Origin: an uncultured Collinsella sp.
GTDB taxonomy: Bacteria; Actinomycetota; Coriobacteriia; Coriobacteriales; Coriobacteriaceae
Length of the DNA stretch: 64,000 nucleotides
Reading direction: 5' to 3'
Assembly: GCA_900757495.1 (NCBI GenBank)
Contig: CAAENX010000029.1
Coordinates: 62,001-126,000, forward strand
The translations under genes were made by a program, and so were the position numbers. Shown here in pieces: positions 32,663 to 40,856 of this stretch (positions within the stretch are counted from its first letter, which is position 1; each line of letters opens with the position of its first letter). The notes below the pieces were generated by a model. That model searched no databases. It was not told where the DNA came from and saw only the letters and a list, made by a program, of their open reading frames with translations.

Positions 32663-34102
32663 TTAGTCCAGACGACGGGTCTGCGCCACGTGCTTATACC
32701 AGTAGGCGCTTGCCTTGGGCGTGCGCTTTTGGGTCTCAAAGTCTACGTAGAAGAAGCCGTAGCGCTTGTTGTAGCCGTTGGTCCAGGAGAATTGGTCCTG
32801 CAGGCTCCACAGGAAGTAGCCGCCCACGTTGACGCCCACCTCTATGGCCTTGAGCAACCAGCGCAGGTGCTGCTCGATGTAGTCGATGCGCGGCTGGTCG
32901 TCCACAAAACCGTCCTTGTAGGGGTCCTTGTAGCCCATGCCGTTCTCGGTGATGAAGATCTGCTTGTAGTTGGGGTAGCGCTGCTTAATGTAGACGAGCA
33001 GATCGAACAGGCCCTCGGGATAGATGATCCAGTCCCAGTCGGTGGTAGGGATGCCAGGCTTGTTCACGTGCTCGCCAATGCCCTTGACGCGCCAGCGGCC
33101 GGTGCCCTTCTCGCCCGTACCATTGTGGTGCAGGTCGTTCTCGCCGTCGTAAGCCTTCAAGAAACGGCACTGGTAGTTGTTAACGCCCAGGTAGTCGTTG
33201 TAAAGCGCAGCTTCGCGCATAATCTCGAGGTCCTCGTCCAAGATCTCGATGGTGCCACCCGAGACGGCAGCCAGGCGGTTGGCGCACTCGAGGGTGTCGG
33301 GCGCGTAGTCGCCGCGGAAGGTGGCGTCGAGCAAGAACTGGTTTTGCAGCACGTGCTCGTTGTTGGCGGCCTTGATGTCGGCGGGGTCGTTCTCGTTGAG
33401 CGGATACTTGAACTCCAGCGACTGAATGACGCCGATTTTGCCCTTAAAACCGCCGTTATGGAAGGCTAGTACTGCCCTGGCGTGGGCGAGCATCATGTTG
33501 TGCTCGCACTGGAAGGCCTCGGCAAGATGCGCCTTGACGCCACCGGGGAAGGTGCCCTCGATGTAGGTATTGGAGGCGTCGGCCCAGATCTCGTTAAAGG
33601 TGAACCAATAGGTCACCTGGTCGGCGTACTCCTTAAAGCAGAAGGTGGCAAAGTCCACAAAGGCGTCGATGGTCTCGCGGTTGAGGAAGTCGCTCTTCTC
33701 AAAGAGGGGCAGCGGCGTATCGAAGTGATGCAGCGTGACAAACGGCTCAACGTGGTGCTTGTGGCACTCGGCGAAAAGGTCGTGGTAGAACTGGACGCCC
33801 TCGGGGTTAATCTCACCGGTGCCGTTGGGGAAGATGCGGCTCCAGGCGATGGAGAGACGAATGCCGTTGATACCAAACTCCTCGCACAGCTCAAGGTCGA
33901 CGGGGTACTGGTTGTAGAAGTCCGAAGCGGGATCGGGAGAGAAACGGCCTTGGGCTTCCAGAAAGTCGTCCCAGGCAACCTTGCCCTTACCGTGAGTGCG
34001 GGTCTCGCCCTCTACCTGGTAGGCAGCAGTGGCGCCGCCAAAGACAAAGTCCTCGGGAAACTGCGCAGGCGGGTTGGTGACGCTAGCAGGGTTAACGGAC
34101 AT
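32663..34102 (-). CDS. lacG: LacG-type 6-phospho-beta-galactosidase (GH1, copy 3)
   Basis: A 479-residue GH1 enzyme close to copy 1 (shared GGATAAYQVEGETRTHGKGK, GRFSPDPASDFYN). Acid/base Glu is in WFTFNEIWAD, nucleophile in ITENGMGYKD, and the FSWTNGYNKRYG phosphate pocket is intact. Together with lacE3 it makes cassette 3. The close likeness of copies 1 and 3, including gene order, suggests these two arose by a more recent duplication than copy 2. Confidence 0.9.
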   Translation of the reverse strand: MSVNPASVTNPPAQFPEDFVFGGATAAYQVEGETRTHGKGKVAWDDFLEAQGRFSPDPASDFYNQYPVDLELCEEFGINGIRLSIAWSRIFPNGTGEINPEGVQFYHDLFAECHKHHVEPFVTLHHFDTPLPLFEKSDFLNRETIDAFVDFATFCFKEYADQVTYWFTFNEIWADASNTYIEGTFPGGVKAHLAEAFQCEHNMMLAHARAVLAFHNGGFKGKIGVIQSLEFKYPLNENDPADIKAANNEHVLQNQFLLDATFRGDYAPDTLECANRLAAVSGGTIEILDEDLEIMREAALYNDYLGVNNYQCRFLKAYDGENDLHHNGTGEKGTGRWRVKGIGEHVNKPGIPTTDWDWIIYPEGLFDLLVYIKQRYPNYKQIFITENGMGYKDPYKDGFVDDQPRIDYIEQHLRWLLKAIEVGVNVGGYFLWSLQDQFSWTNGYNKRYGFFYVDFETQKRTPKASAYWYKHVAQTRRLD

Positions 34103-34125
34103 GATGATCCAATCGTCTAAATCGA

Positions 34126-34159
34126 AGGGCCAGCCGGTCTTGGATGGTCGGCTGGCCCT
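34126..34159 (-). other. Intercistronic hairpin lacE3-lacG3
   Basis: AGGGCCAGCCGG / CGGCTGGCCCT stem in the 66-base gap between the two genes, too strong to be accidental. May adjust the ratio of permease to hydrolase. Confidence 0.65.
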
Positions 34160-34168
34160 AGGCGTTAC

Positions 34169-35944
34169 TTACTTCGAAAGCTGCTCGGAGACGAAGGCGA
34201 GAGACTTGTCGCCGTTCTGGGAGAGCTCGATGTACTGCTTACCGCGGCAGGCGACGCACTTGTTGCCCACGCGCTCGCAGTCTTTCTGCAGGTCGGCCAG
34301 GTAGCTTGCGGCCTGCGGGGCCAGGACGACCAGGTCAAAGTCGGGGAGCATGTCGACGTGGTTGCCATAGGCCTCGGCAGCGGTCTCCAGATTGATGCCG
34401 CGCTCCTTGGCAGCCTTGGCCAGCGCGTTGGCGAGCAGGCCCGAGGTTCCGCCACCCTGGCAGAGCACGAGCACACGCTTGCCGTTGAGGTCGCTGGCGG
34501 TCGTTGCCTCGGCAGCGGGTGCTGTGGAAGCGGCGGGGGCGTCGGCCTTCACGGCCTCGGCCGCGGCGCCGGCGGCAACGCTCTTGGCATCGGCCTTGCC
34601 CTGGAAGGCGTCGTTGAGCTTGGCGGCCTTCTCGGCGTTCTTGGCGGCGAGCTCCTCCTGGGAGATCTCGGCCTCCTCGGCGCACTTCTGGGCGTCATAG
34701 GCACGGAAGAACGGATAGTACAGGACAAAGTCGACGACCAGGATAAGGGCGAGCATCACAAAGGCGAGCGGCTGGAAGCCCAGGCCCATGATGGTACCGA
34801 TGGGGCCGGGGACGGTCCAAGGCAGGGTGTACATAAAGCCGTTCATGCCCAAGAAGTCGATAAAGACCTTGAGGATCCAGATGTTGGCGATCGGGGCAAA
34901 GACAAACGGGACAAAGAAGACGGGGTTGAGCACGATGGGTGCGGCGAACAGCAGCGGCTCGTTGACGGCAAAGCAGACCGGGACGATGGCGGCCTTACCG
35001 ACGGCGCGCATCTCCTGAGACTTGGCCAGGAAGCAGAACATAAAGACCAGGACGAGCGTGGCGCCGGTGCCGCCCATGCAGACGACGAAGTACTGGGCAC
35101 CCTGGGTCAGGACAGCGGAAGCGTGCTGGCCAGCTTGGAACGCAGCCAGGTTGTCGGTCATGTTGGCAACGAGAGCGGCGGCGATGGCGGGCTCGACGAT
35201 CGAGGGGCCGTGGACGCCGACGAACCAGAACAGGCTCATGGCACCGTAGATCACAGCGAGGCCGATGTAGCCGTCGGCGGCGGTGAACAGGGGCTGGAAC
35301 ACCTGGATGACGCCCTGGGCAAAGCAGAAGCCAAAGGCAGCGCGGAAGACGATGTCAAAGACCCAAAAGACGGTGATGCAGACGGAGAAGGGGATGATGT
35401 CCTTAAAGGTCTGCGAAATGTTGGGCGGAACCTGCTCGGGCATCTTGACGGTGATGTTGCGCTTAATAAAGAACTTGTAGATGATGCCGGTCACAAATGC
35501 AGCGATGAAGGCAGTCAGCAGGCCTTTGGAACCAAGATAGGTGGTGTTGAAGCCGCTGGCGGCGTCCGTGGCGATCGTGTCGCTCGAAAGGAGCAAGAAG
35601 CCGATGATGGCCGCGCACATGCACGAGATGAAGTTGATCTGGTTGTTCTTGGGCAGGTCGCGGTTCTGAGCGTCGGCGAAGTGCTTGGCCGTGGTGGCGG
35701 CGCAGGCGATGGCCAGGATGCCCATGGAGTAGTTGTAGCACTTCCACAGGGCGTTGTTGATGTCATCGGGCCAGTAGAAACCCCAGATGTTGGGGACCGA
35801 GGCTACCAGGCAGAAGATGGACGAGAAGATGATGATGGGGATGACGGAGATAAAGCCGTCGCGGATCGCCTTGAGGTACTTGTTGCGGGCGATCGCGTTG
35901 AAAAAGGGTTGGCCCTTTTCGATGATGGCGATGAGTTGCTCCAT
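34169..35944 (-). CDS. lacE: Lactose-family PTS IICB (LacE-like, copy 3)
   Basis: A 591-residue IICB. IIC start MEQLIAIIEKGQPFFNAIAR, substrate loops FWFVGVHGPSIVEP and CFAVNEPLLFAAP; long linker of about 70 residues rich in Ala, Glu and Lys; C-terminal IIB with phospho-cysteine Cys495 in LCQGGGTSGLL. The IIB loop (CQGGGTS) and the surrounding residues differ from copies 1 and 2 (CAGAGTS), so this is the outlier permease although its partner lacG3 resembles lacG1. Confidence 0.92.
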   Translation of the reverse strand: MEQLIAIIEKGQPFFNAIARNKYLKAIRDGFISVIPIIIFSSIFCLVASVPNIWGFYWPDDINNALWKCYNYSMGILAIACAATTAKHFADAQNRDLPKNNQINFISCMCAAIIGFLLLSSDTIATDAASGFNTTYLGSKGLLTAFIAAFVTGIIYKFFIKRNITVKMPEQVPPNISQTFKDIIPFSVCITVFWVFDIVFRAAFGFCFAQGVIQVFQPLFTAADGYIGLAVIYGAMSLFWFVGVHGPSIVEPAIAAALVANMTDNLAAFQAGQHASAVLTQGAQYFVVCMGGTGATLVLVFMFCFLAKSQEMRAVGKAAIVPVCFAVNEPLLFAAPIVLNPVFFVPFVFAPIANIWILKVFIDFLGMNGFMYTLPWTVPGPIGTIMGLGFQPLAFVMLALILVVDFVLYYPFFRAYDAQKCAEEAEISQEELAAKNAEKAAKLNDAFQGKADAKSVAAGAAAEAVKADAPAASTAPAAEATTASDLNGKRVLVLCQGGGTSGLLANALAKAAKERGINLETAAEAYGNHVDMLPDFDLVVLAPQAASYLADLQKDCERVGNKCVACRGKQYIELSQNGDKSLAFVSEQLSK

Positions 35945-36004
35945 GCAATGCTCCTAAGAGTCGGTGGGTTAGCAACGATGGTAACTTTTGGCGTTCGGTT
36001 GCCA

Positions 36005-36144
36005 AAATGTTGACGTTGCCATTTTGCGACACAAAAAAAGACGCGAACTGATGGTTCCTGTGCCTGCGAACCGTCGATTCCTTATGCGTAAACGTTTGAG
36101 CCGCCCGGTGGCTCTGTGTTTGCACAATGGCAACGTTAACATTT
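36005..36144. promoter_or_regulatory. LacI operators and promoter region, cassette 3
   Basis: AAATGTTGACGTTGCCAT at 36005-36022 and its inverted form ATGGCAACGTTAACATTT at 36127-36144 (one mismatch) lie between lacE3 and lacI3, 105 bp apart. GCGAACCGT at 36066 and GTGAACGGT at 36181 with GTGAGCGTA at 36202 are further motif copies; TATACT at 36230 could be the lacI3 -10. Confidence 0.75.
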
Positions 36145-36300
36145 GGACTACAAAAGCCGTTCGGGGAAGCGGGATTGTCGGTGAACGGTAGGTTTTGGGT
36201 GGTGAGCGTATGGCGGGAGAGGCGTTGGATATACTTGGAGGCGTTCATTTTGTCTGTTGGGATGCCCGCGATGGCATCGTTGACACAGAAAGATCGACCT

Positions 36301-37305
36301 ATGGCCGCTGTTAAAAAATCGGTTTCCGTTAAGGATGTGGCGCGCCTCGCGGGCGTCTCGGAACAGACGGTCTCGCGCACCGTGCACGATTCGCCCAGCG
36401 TGCGCCCCGAGACCAAGGAGCGCGTGCGCGCCGCCATGCGCGAACTTGGCTACCGTCCAAACTTTGCCGGCCGGTCACTGCGCCGCGGCAAGTTCAAGAC
36501 GGTCGGCGTCGCCATGTTCAACATTACCGGCACCGGCAACCTCGACCGTATGGAGGGTTTTGCCGCCGCCGCCGACAAGCACGGCTATGCCATCACCCTT
36601 ACTAAAGTAGATGGACATCCCTATACCCTCGAGAGCGCATCGTCGCGCATGAGCGCGCTGCCGGTGGACGGCATGGTCGTGATCATGAACCGCATGCCGG
36701 CGGATTTTGGCACCTTTGAGCCGCTGCCCGGCATGCAGACGGTGCTCGTTACCATGTTGGAGCACCCGCTGTGCTCGACGGTCGACAACGACCAGTTCGA
36801 TTGCTCGCGCCAGGTTGTCGAGTACTTGCTGGGGCAGGGGCACAAGACCGTGCACTTTATCTCGTGTCCCGAGCGCTCGCTTTCGGGCATGCGGCGCGAG
36901 GAGGGCTGGCGTGAGACATTGCGTGCGCATGGTATTGAGCCGCCGCGACTCGTCCGTGGCGATTGGACGGCACAGAGCGGATATGCTGCCGGCAAGGTGC
37001 TTGCGGACGATTCGACCTGTACGGCCATTTATGCTTCCAACGACGCCATGGCCTACGGCTGCATCCGTGGACTCGAGTCGCGCGGGAAGCGCGTGCCCCA
37101 GGACGTGAGCGTGGTGGGTGTCGATGACAGCCTGGGCGATATCGTGCCCGATCGTCGCCTGACCACGGTGCGTTTTGACAACAAGCGCGTCGGCATGTGG
37201 GCGGTCGACAAGATTGCTGGCGCCGAGGGCGTTGCACCTGGTGTGGAGCACATGCTGTTTCCGGGCGTGCTCGTCGAGGGCGATACGGTGCGCGATGTAC
37301 GCTAG
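36301..37305 (+). CDS. LacI family repressor of cassette 3
   Basis: A 334-residue LacI regulator: HTH VKDVARLAGVSEQTVSRTVH at residues about 10-29, hinge, then the sensor domain (VDGMVVIMNRMPADF, LEHPLCSTVDNDQFD, YASNDAMAYG). I take the ATG at 36301; the in-frame region upstream is promoter DNA holding the operator and the GTGAACGGT motif. Divergent from lacE3-lacG3. Confidence 0.88.
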   Translation: MAAVKKSVSVKDVARLAGVSEQTVSRTVHDSPSVRPETKERVRAAMRELGYRPNFAGRSLRRGKFKTVGVAMFNITGTGNLDRMEGFAAAADKHGYAITLTKVDGHPYTLESASSRMSALPVDGMVVIMNRMPADFGTFEPLPGMQTVLVTMLEHPLCSTVDNDQFDCSRQVVEYLLGQGHKTVHFISCPERSLSGMRREEGWRETLRAHGIEPPRLVRGDWTAQSGYAAGKVLADDSTCTAIYASNDAMAYGCIRGLESRGKRVPQDVSVVGVDDSLGDIVPDRRLTTVRFDNKRVGMWAVDKIAGAEGVAPGVEHMLFPGVLVEGDTVRDVR

Positions 37306-37372
37306 GGTAAAGACCTGTTTGGGTTGCCGATAATTGTGTTTGGTGTTTGATATTGTTCGGATTGGTTTAAAA

Positions 37373-37453
37373 ACCGTTCACGGGAGAAAATCGACCGTTC
37401 ATAGCTCGAAATTGCGTTTTGCATTGTTCTGTTTTGTTTGAATGTTACTGTTC
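37373..37453 (+). promoter_or_regulatory. lacF promoter region with two shared motifs
   Basis: ACCGTTCAC at 37373 and ACCGTTCAT at 37394 (the GTGAACGGT motif on the minus strand, 21-bp period). GTTTGAATG at 37436 and GTTACTGTT at 37444 match the putative LacR sites near deoR and lacA. Confidence 0.6.
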
Positions 37454-37526
37454 CTGTCATACACAGTGCAGCGCGTATGCCCGGACGCGATGCTCTCCAT
37501 TGGTTCATATGTGAAAGGAACGCAAC

Positions 37527-37865
37527 ATGGCAACCAAAGAAGAAATCTCGATGGTTGGATTCGAGATCGTCGCATACGCGGGTGACGCCCAGACCGATCT
37601 GCTTGCAGCGCTCGATGCTGCTCGCGAGGGTGATTTTGAGAAGGCCGAGCAGCTGCACAAGGATGCCAGCGATGCACTTATCGGCGCCCACGACACGCAG
37701 ACCAAGCTGCTTTCGCAGGAGGCCGGCGGCGGCGAGATGGAGATGACCTTCATCATGGCTCACGCTCAGGACACTCTCATGACCACTATGATCCTGGAGA
37801 AGCAGACCCGCTTTACCATCGATGCCTACAAGCGCATCGCCGAGCTCGAGGCCAAGCTCGCCTAA
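37527..37865 (+). CDS. lacF: LacF, lactose-family PTS IIA
   Basis: A 112-residue helical IIA protein. It starts with the family run GFEIVAYAGDA (11-21) and has the phospho-histidine His79 with Asp82 in IMAHAQDTLM, the LacF/CelC active site. It passes phosphate from HPr to the IIB domains of LacE. All three LacE copies lack a IIA domain and no other lactose-type IIA gene is seen, so this one protein probably serves all three. GAAAGGAACG precedes the ATG; a terminator follows. Confidence 0.93.
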   Translation: MATKEEISMVGFEIVAYAGDAQTDLLAALDAAREGDFEKAEQLHKDASDALIGAHDTQTKLLSQEAGGGEMEMTFIMAHAQDTLMTTMILEKQTRFTIDAYKRIAELEAKLA

Positions 37866-37895
37866 CGAGTTCTCACAACCAAGTCCCCTTCCAAA

Positions 37896-37928
37896 AGCCC
37901 TGCCGCTATCCGCGGCAGGGCTTTTTCT
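37896..37928 (+). terminator. lacF terminator
   Basis: AAGCCCTGCCGC / GCGGCAGGGCTTTTTC hairpin. Confidence 0.9.
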
Positions 37929-38017
37929 GTTCTCCTCCAAGTTGCGGTGAAATAGGGACTGAATAGGGGCCGGCGGGCGCAAAACAATCCCTATTCCACC
38001 GCAACTCATCCCAAAAT

Positions 38018-38060
38018 AGTCATTGGGACGTTCTTAAACGACTAGTCGTTGGGGACGGTT
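38018..38060. repeat. Dispersed GTCATTGGGGACGTT repeat, copy
   Basis: TAGTCATTGGGACGTTCTT and TAGTCGTTGGGGACGG in tandem, related to 18884-18915 and 42990-43047. Confidence 0.65.
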
Positions 38061-38149
38061 TTGGTGCGCTCCGTTCGTCCTCCCGTTCGATTTTTGCTCG
38101 GTGGGTATACTTTCTTTCGCATTAAACGCCGGAATGAGGAGGTATCCAA

Positions 38150-39154
38150 ATGCCGGACAACGGATTGATTCAAAAGAGAGACGCGCACGAGGTAGCTCAT
38201 GGGCGTCCTGTCCAGATAACCGAGCACACGACGGTAACCGAGCTGCAGCCCAGCCTGTCCGATGTCGTGTGCGCAAACAAAAAGTTGCAGATTGGCTTTA
38301 TCGTTGCGCTCGTGGTGCTGGCGTTGCTGTCGGGATTTGTCGCACGCCCACATTTTGCCGATACCAAGACTTGGGACTCCACCATCGAGGTTATCGACCA
38401 AAAGAAGGGCAACGTTTTGGCGCTCACGACCTCGTGCGTTGCCCTATCTGCGGGTATTACCGCGCTGCCGGGTGATACGGGAACGCCGGTTGCCGAGCAG
38501 CTCGCGCAGCTTTCAGGCAACCTTGGTATCGTGCTTGCCGTGCTATACCTAGAGAAATATTTGCTTACGATTTTGTGGTCGGTTGGCCTGGGCATCCTGA
38601 TCCCGTTTGCGCTGGTGCTCTTTGCGATCTCACTTGGCATTCACGGACGCTGGAGCACGAGCACAGTCATTCGCCGCGTGGCAACGCGTGTGCTGGTGGT
38701 CGCCATAATTGGCATGGTGTTGGTGCCCGCAAGCGTATGGGTGTCGCAGAAGGTCGATGAAACGTATCGCGTAAGTATTGAGCAAGCTCAGCAAAAGGCT
38801 GCGGATGCGGCAGATAGCGACAGCTCCAAAGCAAGCAAGAAAAAGACCGAGTCCACAGAGTCCAAGAATGTGCTTGAGCAGCTTGCCGACGGCGCCTCGA
38901 GTCTTGTCACGTCGGTGACCAGCGGCGCCAAGCAGATGACCGATGAGATTGTGCAGCAGGTGACCGATCTGATCGAAGGCGTCATCGTGATGATCGTGAC
39001 CTCGTGCGTGATTCCATTGCTGGTGCTCGCGGCGTTTTTGTGGCTGGGGCATGTGCTGCTGGGGATTGATATTTCCGGCCCGGCGAACTATTTGACGGGC
39101 CGCTTTCTGAGTGCTCCGTCCAAGCATGCCAAGAAGGGCGGGCAGTCCGAGTAA
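38150..39154 (+). CDS. Polytopic membrane protein of unknown function
   Basis: A 334-residue protein with about four to five hydrophobic helices (near 43-63, 125-165, 180-200 and 280-310). Between the third and last helices is a hydrophilic stretch (about 205-270) rich in Ser, Lys and Asp that could form a coiled coil, and the protein ends in KHAKKGGQSE. GAGGAGG precedes the ATG. Helix pattern and the central charged region give no family I can name. It sits between lacF and lacA but has its own terminator. Confidence 0.75.
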   Translation: MPDNGLIQKRDAHEVAHGRPVQITEHTTVTELQPSLSDVVCANKKLQIGFIVALVVLALLSGFVARPHFADTKTWDSTIEVIDQKKGNVLALTTSCVALSAGITALPGDTGTPVAEQLAQLSGNLGIVLAVLYLEKYLLTILWSVGLGILIPFALVLFAISLGIHGRWSTSTVIRRVATRVLVVAIIGMVLVPASVWVSQKVDETYRVSIEQAQQKAADAADSDSSKASKKKTESTESKNVLEQLADGASSLVTSVTSGAKQMTDEIVQQVTDLIEGVIVMIVTSCVIPLLVLAAFLWLGHVLLGIDISGPANYLTGRFLSAPSKHAKKGGQSE

Positions 39155-39188
39155 CTAAAACAGCTGTATATACCGGGGCATACCGCCG

Positions 39189-39224
39189 AAGGGCGGCCGA
39201 GACACGTTCTCGGCCGCCCTTTTG
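39189..39224 (+). terminator. Terminator after membrane protein
   Basis: AAGGGCGGCCGAGA / TCTCGGCCGCCCTT stem followed by TTG-TTTG. Confidence 0.85.
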
Positions 39225-39281
39225 TTTGTTGGGCACATGGTCGCTACGTCCGCGCCGGGCCCAAATGGTCAGCAATCATCC

Positions 39282-39369
39282 GCGAACGGTATTTGTTCAA
39301 AAAAGAACAAAGATAAACAAATAGTTGTTGCAGTTACTGTTCGAATGTGTTCAAATAAACATGAACAGT
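39282..39369 (+). promoter_or_regulatory. lacA promoter region with LacR-like sites
   Basis: GCGAACGGT at 39282; TTTGTTC (39292-39298) and GAACAAA (39305-39311) form an inverted repeat; GTTACTGTTCGAATG at 39333 matches the deoR promoter; ACTGTTC (39336) and GAACAGT (39363) form a wider inverted repeat. lacA starts at 39462. Confidence 0.65.
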
Positions 39370-39461
39370 GAAGAACCGCACATTCAGATGCCCGGACCTG
39401 AACGCGATTCAACACTTCCAAACAGAAACTGCGCACCTGCGTATCTCTCAAGGAGGATGTC

Positions 39462-39890
39462 ATGAGGGTTGTTATCGCTTCCGATGCCGACGGTATGTCG
39501 ATGAAGGAGTCCATCAAGGAGATGCTCATCGCCGACGGTCACGAGGTCGTCGACTATTCCGAGACCCCTGCCGCGGACTTTGTCGATTCCGCGACCGCCG
39601 TTGCCAAGGACCTGCTGGAGCACAAGGATTCCCAGGGCTTTGCATTCGATAAGTACGGCGTCGGCTCCTATATGGCCGCCGTCAAGATCAAGGGCATGGT
39701 TGTCGCCAACATTTCCGATGAGCGTTCCGCTTACATGACCCGCGAGCACAACGGCTCGCGCATGGTCACCATGGGCCCGGGCGTTGTGGGCACCGAGGTA
39801 GCCAAGAAGATCGCCCGCGAGTTCCTGCGTGCACAGTACGCCGGCGGCCGTCACCAGATCCGTGTCGACATGCTCAACAAGATGGCCTAA
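39462..39890 (+). CDS. lacA: LacA, galactose-6-phosphate isomerase subunit
   Basis: A 142-residue RpiB/LacA family protein, matching the usual LacA length. It begins MRVVIASDADGMSMKE and has FDKYGVGSYMAA where catalytic LacB/RpiB members have CGTGIG, as expected for the LacA subunit, which lacks the cysteine. LacA and LacB form a hetero-oligomer that turns galactose-6-phosphate into tagatose-6-phosphate. CAAGGAGG lies before the start; lacB follows after 63 bases. Confidence 0.93.
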   Translation: MRVVIASDADGMSMKESIKEMLIADGHEVVDYSETPAADFVDSATAVAKDLLEHKDSQGFAFDKYGVGSYMAAVKIKGMVVANISDERSAYMTREHNGSRMVTMGPGVVGTEVAKKIAREFLRAQYAGGRHQIRVDMLNKMA

Positions 39891-39953
39891 CGAGAGCCAC
39901 CGAGAACTCGAACTTCTATCTCAACTTGTGAATTCAGACGAAAGGACGTTCTG

Positions 39954-40478
39954 ATGAAGAAGACCATCGCAATCGGTTGCGACCATATCGTTACGGACGA
40001 GAAGATCTATCTGGCCGACCGCCTGGAGCAGGCTGGCTACAAGGTGCTTGACTGCGGCACCTACAGCCACACCCGTACGCACTATCCCATCTACGGTAAG
40101 GCCGTGGGCGAGGCTGTTGCCAGCGGCAAGGCCGACTTTGGCGTGGCCCTGTGCGGCACCGGCATCGGCATCACCAACGCCGTCAACAAGGTTCCCGGCG
40201 CTCGCTGCGCCCTGGTTCGCGACATGACTTCTGCCCTGTATGCCCGTCGCGAGCTCAACGCCAACATCGTGGGCTTTGGCGGTAAGATCACCGGTGAGTT
40301 CCTGATGGCCGACATTATGCTTGCCTTCCTGGAGGAGCCCTACGAGAAGACTCCCGAGCACGACGCCCTGATCGCCAAGATTGACGCTTGCAATAAGGCC
40401 GACGCCGAGGCTCAGGCTGACCCGCACTTCTTTGACGAGTTCCTCGAGAAGTGGGACCGCGGCGAGTATCACGACTAA
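39954..40478 (+). CDS. lacB: LacB, galactose-6-phosphate isomerase subunit
   Basis: A 174-residue LacB. IAIGCDHI near the N-terminus and the active-site loop LCGTGIGITNAVN with Cys67 are typical; the RDMTSALYARRELNANI segment is the LacB phosphate-binding region. Acts with LacA in the cytoplasm. Start preceded by GAAAGGAC. Followed by a long hairpin region rather than directly by lacX2. Confidence 0.95.
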   Translation: MKKTIAIGCDHIVTDEKIYLADRLEQAGYKVLDCGTYSHTRTHYPIYGKAVGEAVASGKADFGVALCGTGIGITNAVNKVPGARCALVRDMTSALYARRELNANIVGFGGKITGEFLMADIMLAFLEEPYEKTPEHDALIAKIDACNKADAEAQADPHFFDEFLEKWDRGEYHD

Positions 40479-40856
40479 GGAGGTTACGCGGTTTTGCCAA
40501 ACCGCGTAACGGGTCGACGCTGCGCGGCGCTCAGGCACCCCATCTCGCCGCTCAAACCGTCGCTCGCGTACATGAAGTACGCGTCGCTCCTCTTTCGCGG
40601 CGACCTGGGGCACCTGAGCGCCGCTCGCTGACGTAGGGGGTACCAGCAGGGTTACCGCTGTTGTTGGGAAGCGTTCTGATTCGGCTAGCTGCTCCGATAA
40701 CACGTTTGCTTGCTGAGCTTGAGTGCTTCGCTCCAGGCGGTACCCGGCACTCTGCAGCTTTTCAATTGACGGCTCGCGTTTCTGTGAGGGGGCGCGGGCC
40801 GGTTTTCTATCAGCCCTATTGACTTGGCGGGCTGTCGTAAGAAAGGGAAGGCTCCT
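40479..40856. repeat. Hairpin-rich intergenic region with dispersed repeat
   Basis: GTTACGCGGTTT / AAACCGCGTAAC (40484-40510) is a terminator-like hairpin after lacB. GGCGCTCAGG at 40526 and CCTGAGCGCC at 40613 close a hairpin of about 97 bases. The stretch 40566-40615 recurs nearly unchanged at 63069-63117 (TCGCTCCTCTTTCGCGGCG). No gene is seen. Confidence 0.65.

Noticed and set aside
34358..36013. 551-residue plus-strand frame opposite lacE copy 3
   Set aside because: Antisense shadow; no domain, while the minus strand encodes a full IICB.
36127..36300. 58-residue N-terminal extension of LacI copy 3
   Set aside because: It overlaps the operator and promoter motifs; LacI proteins begin shortly before the HTH, as from 36301.
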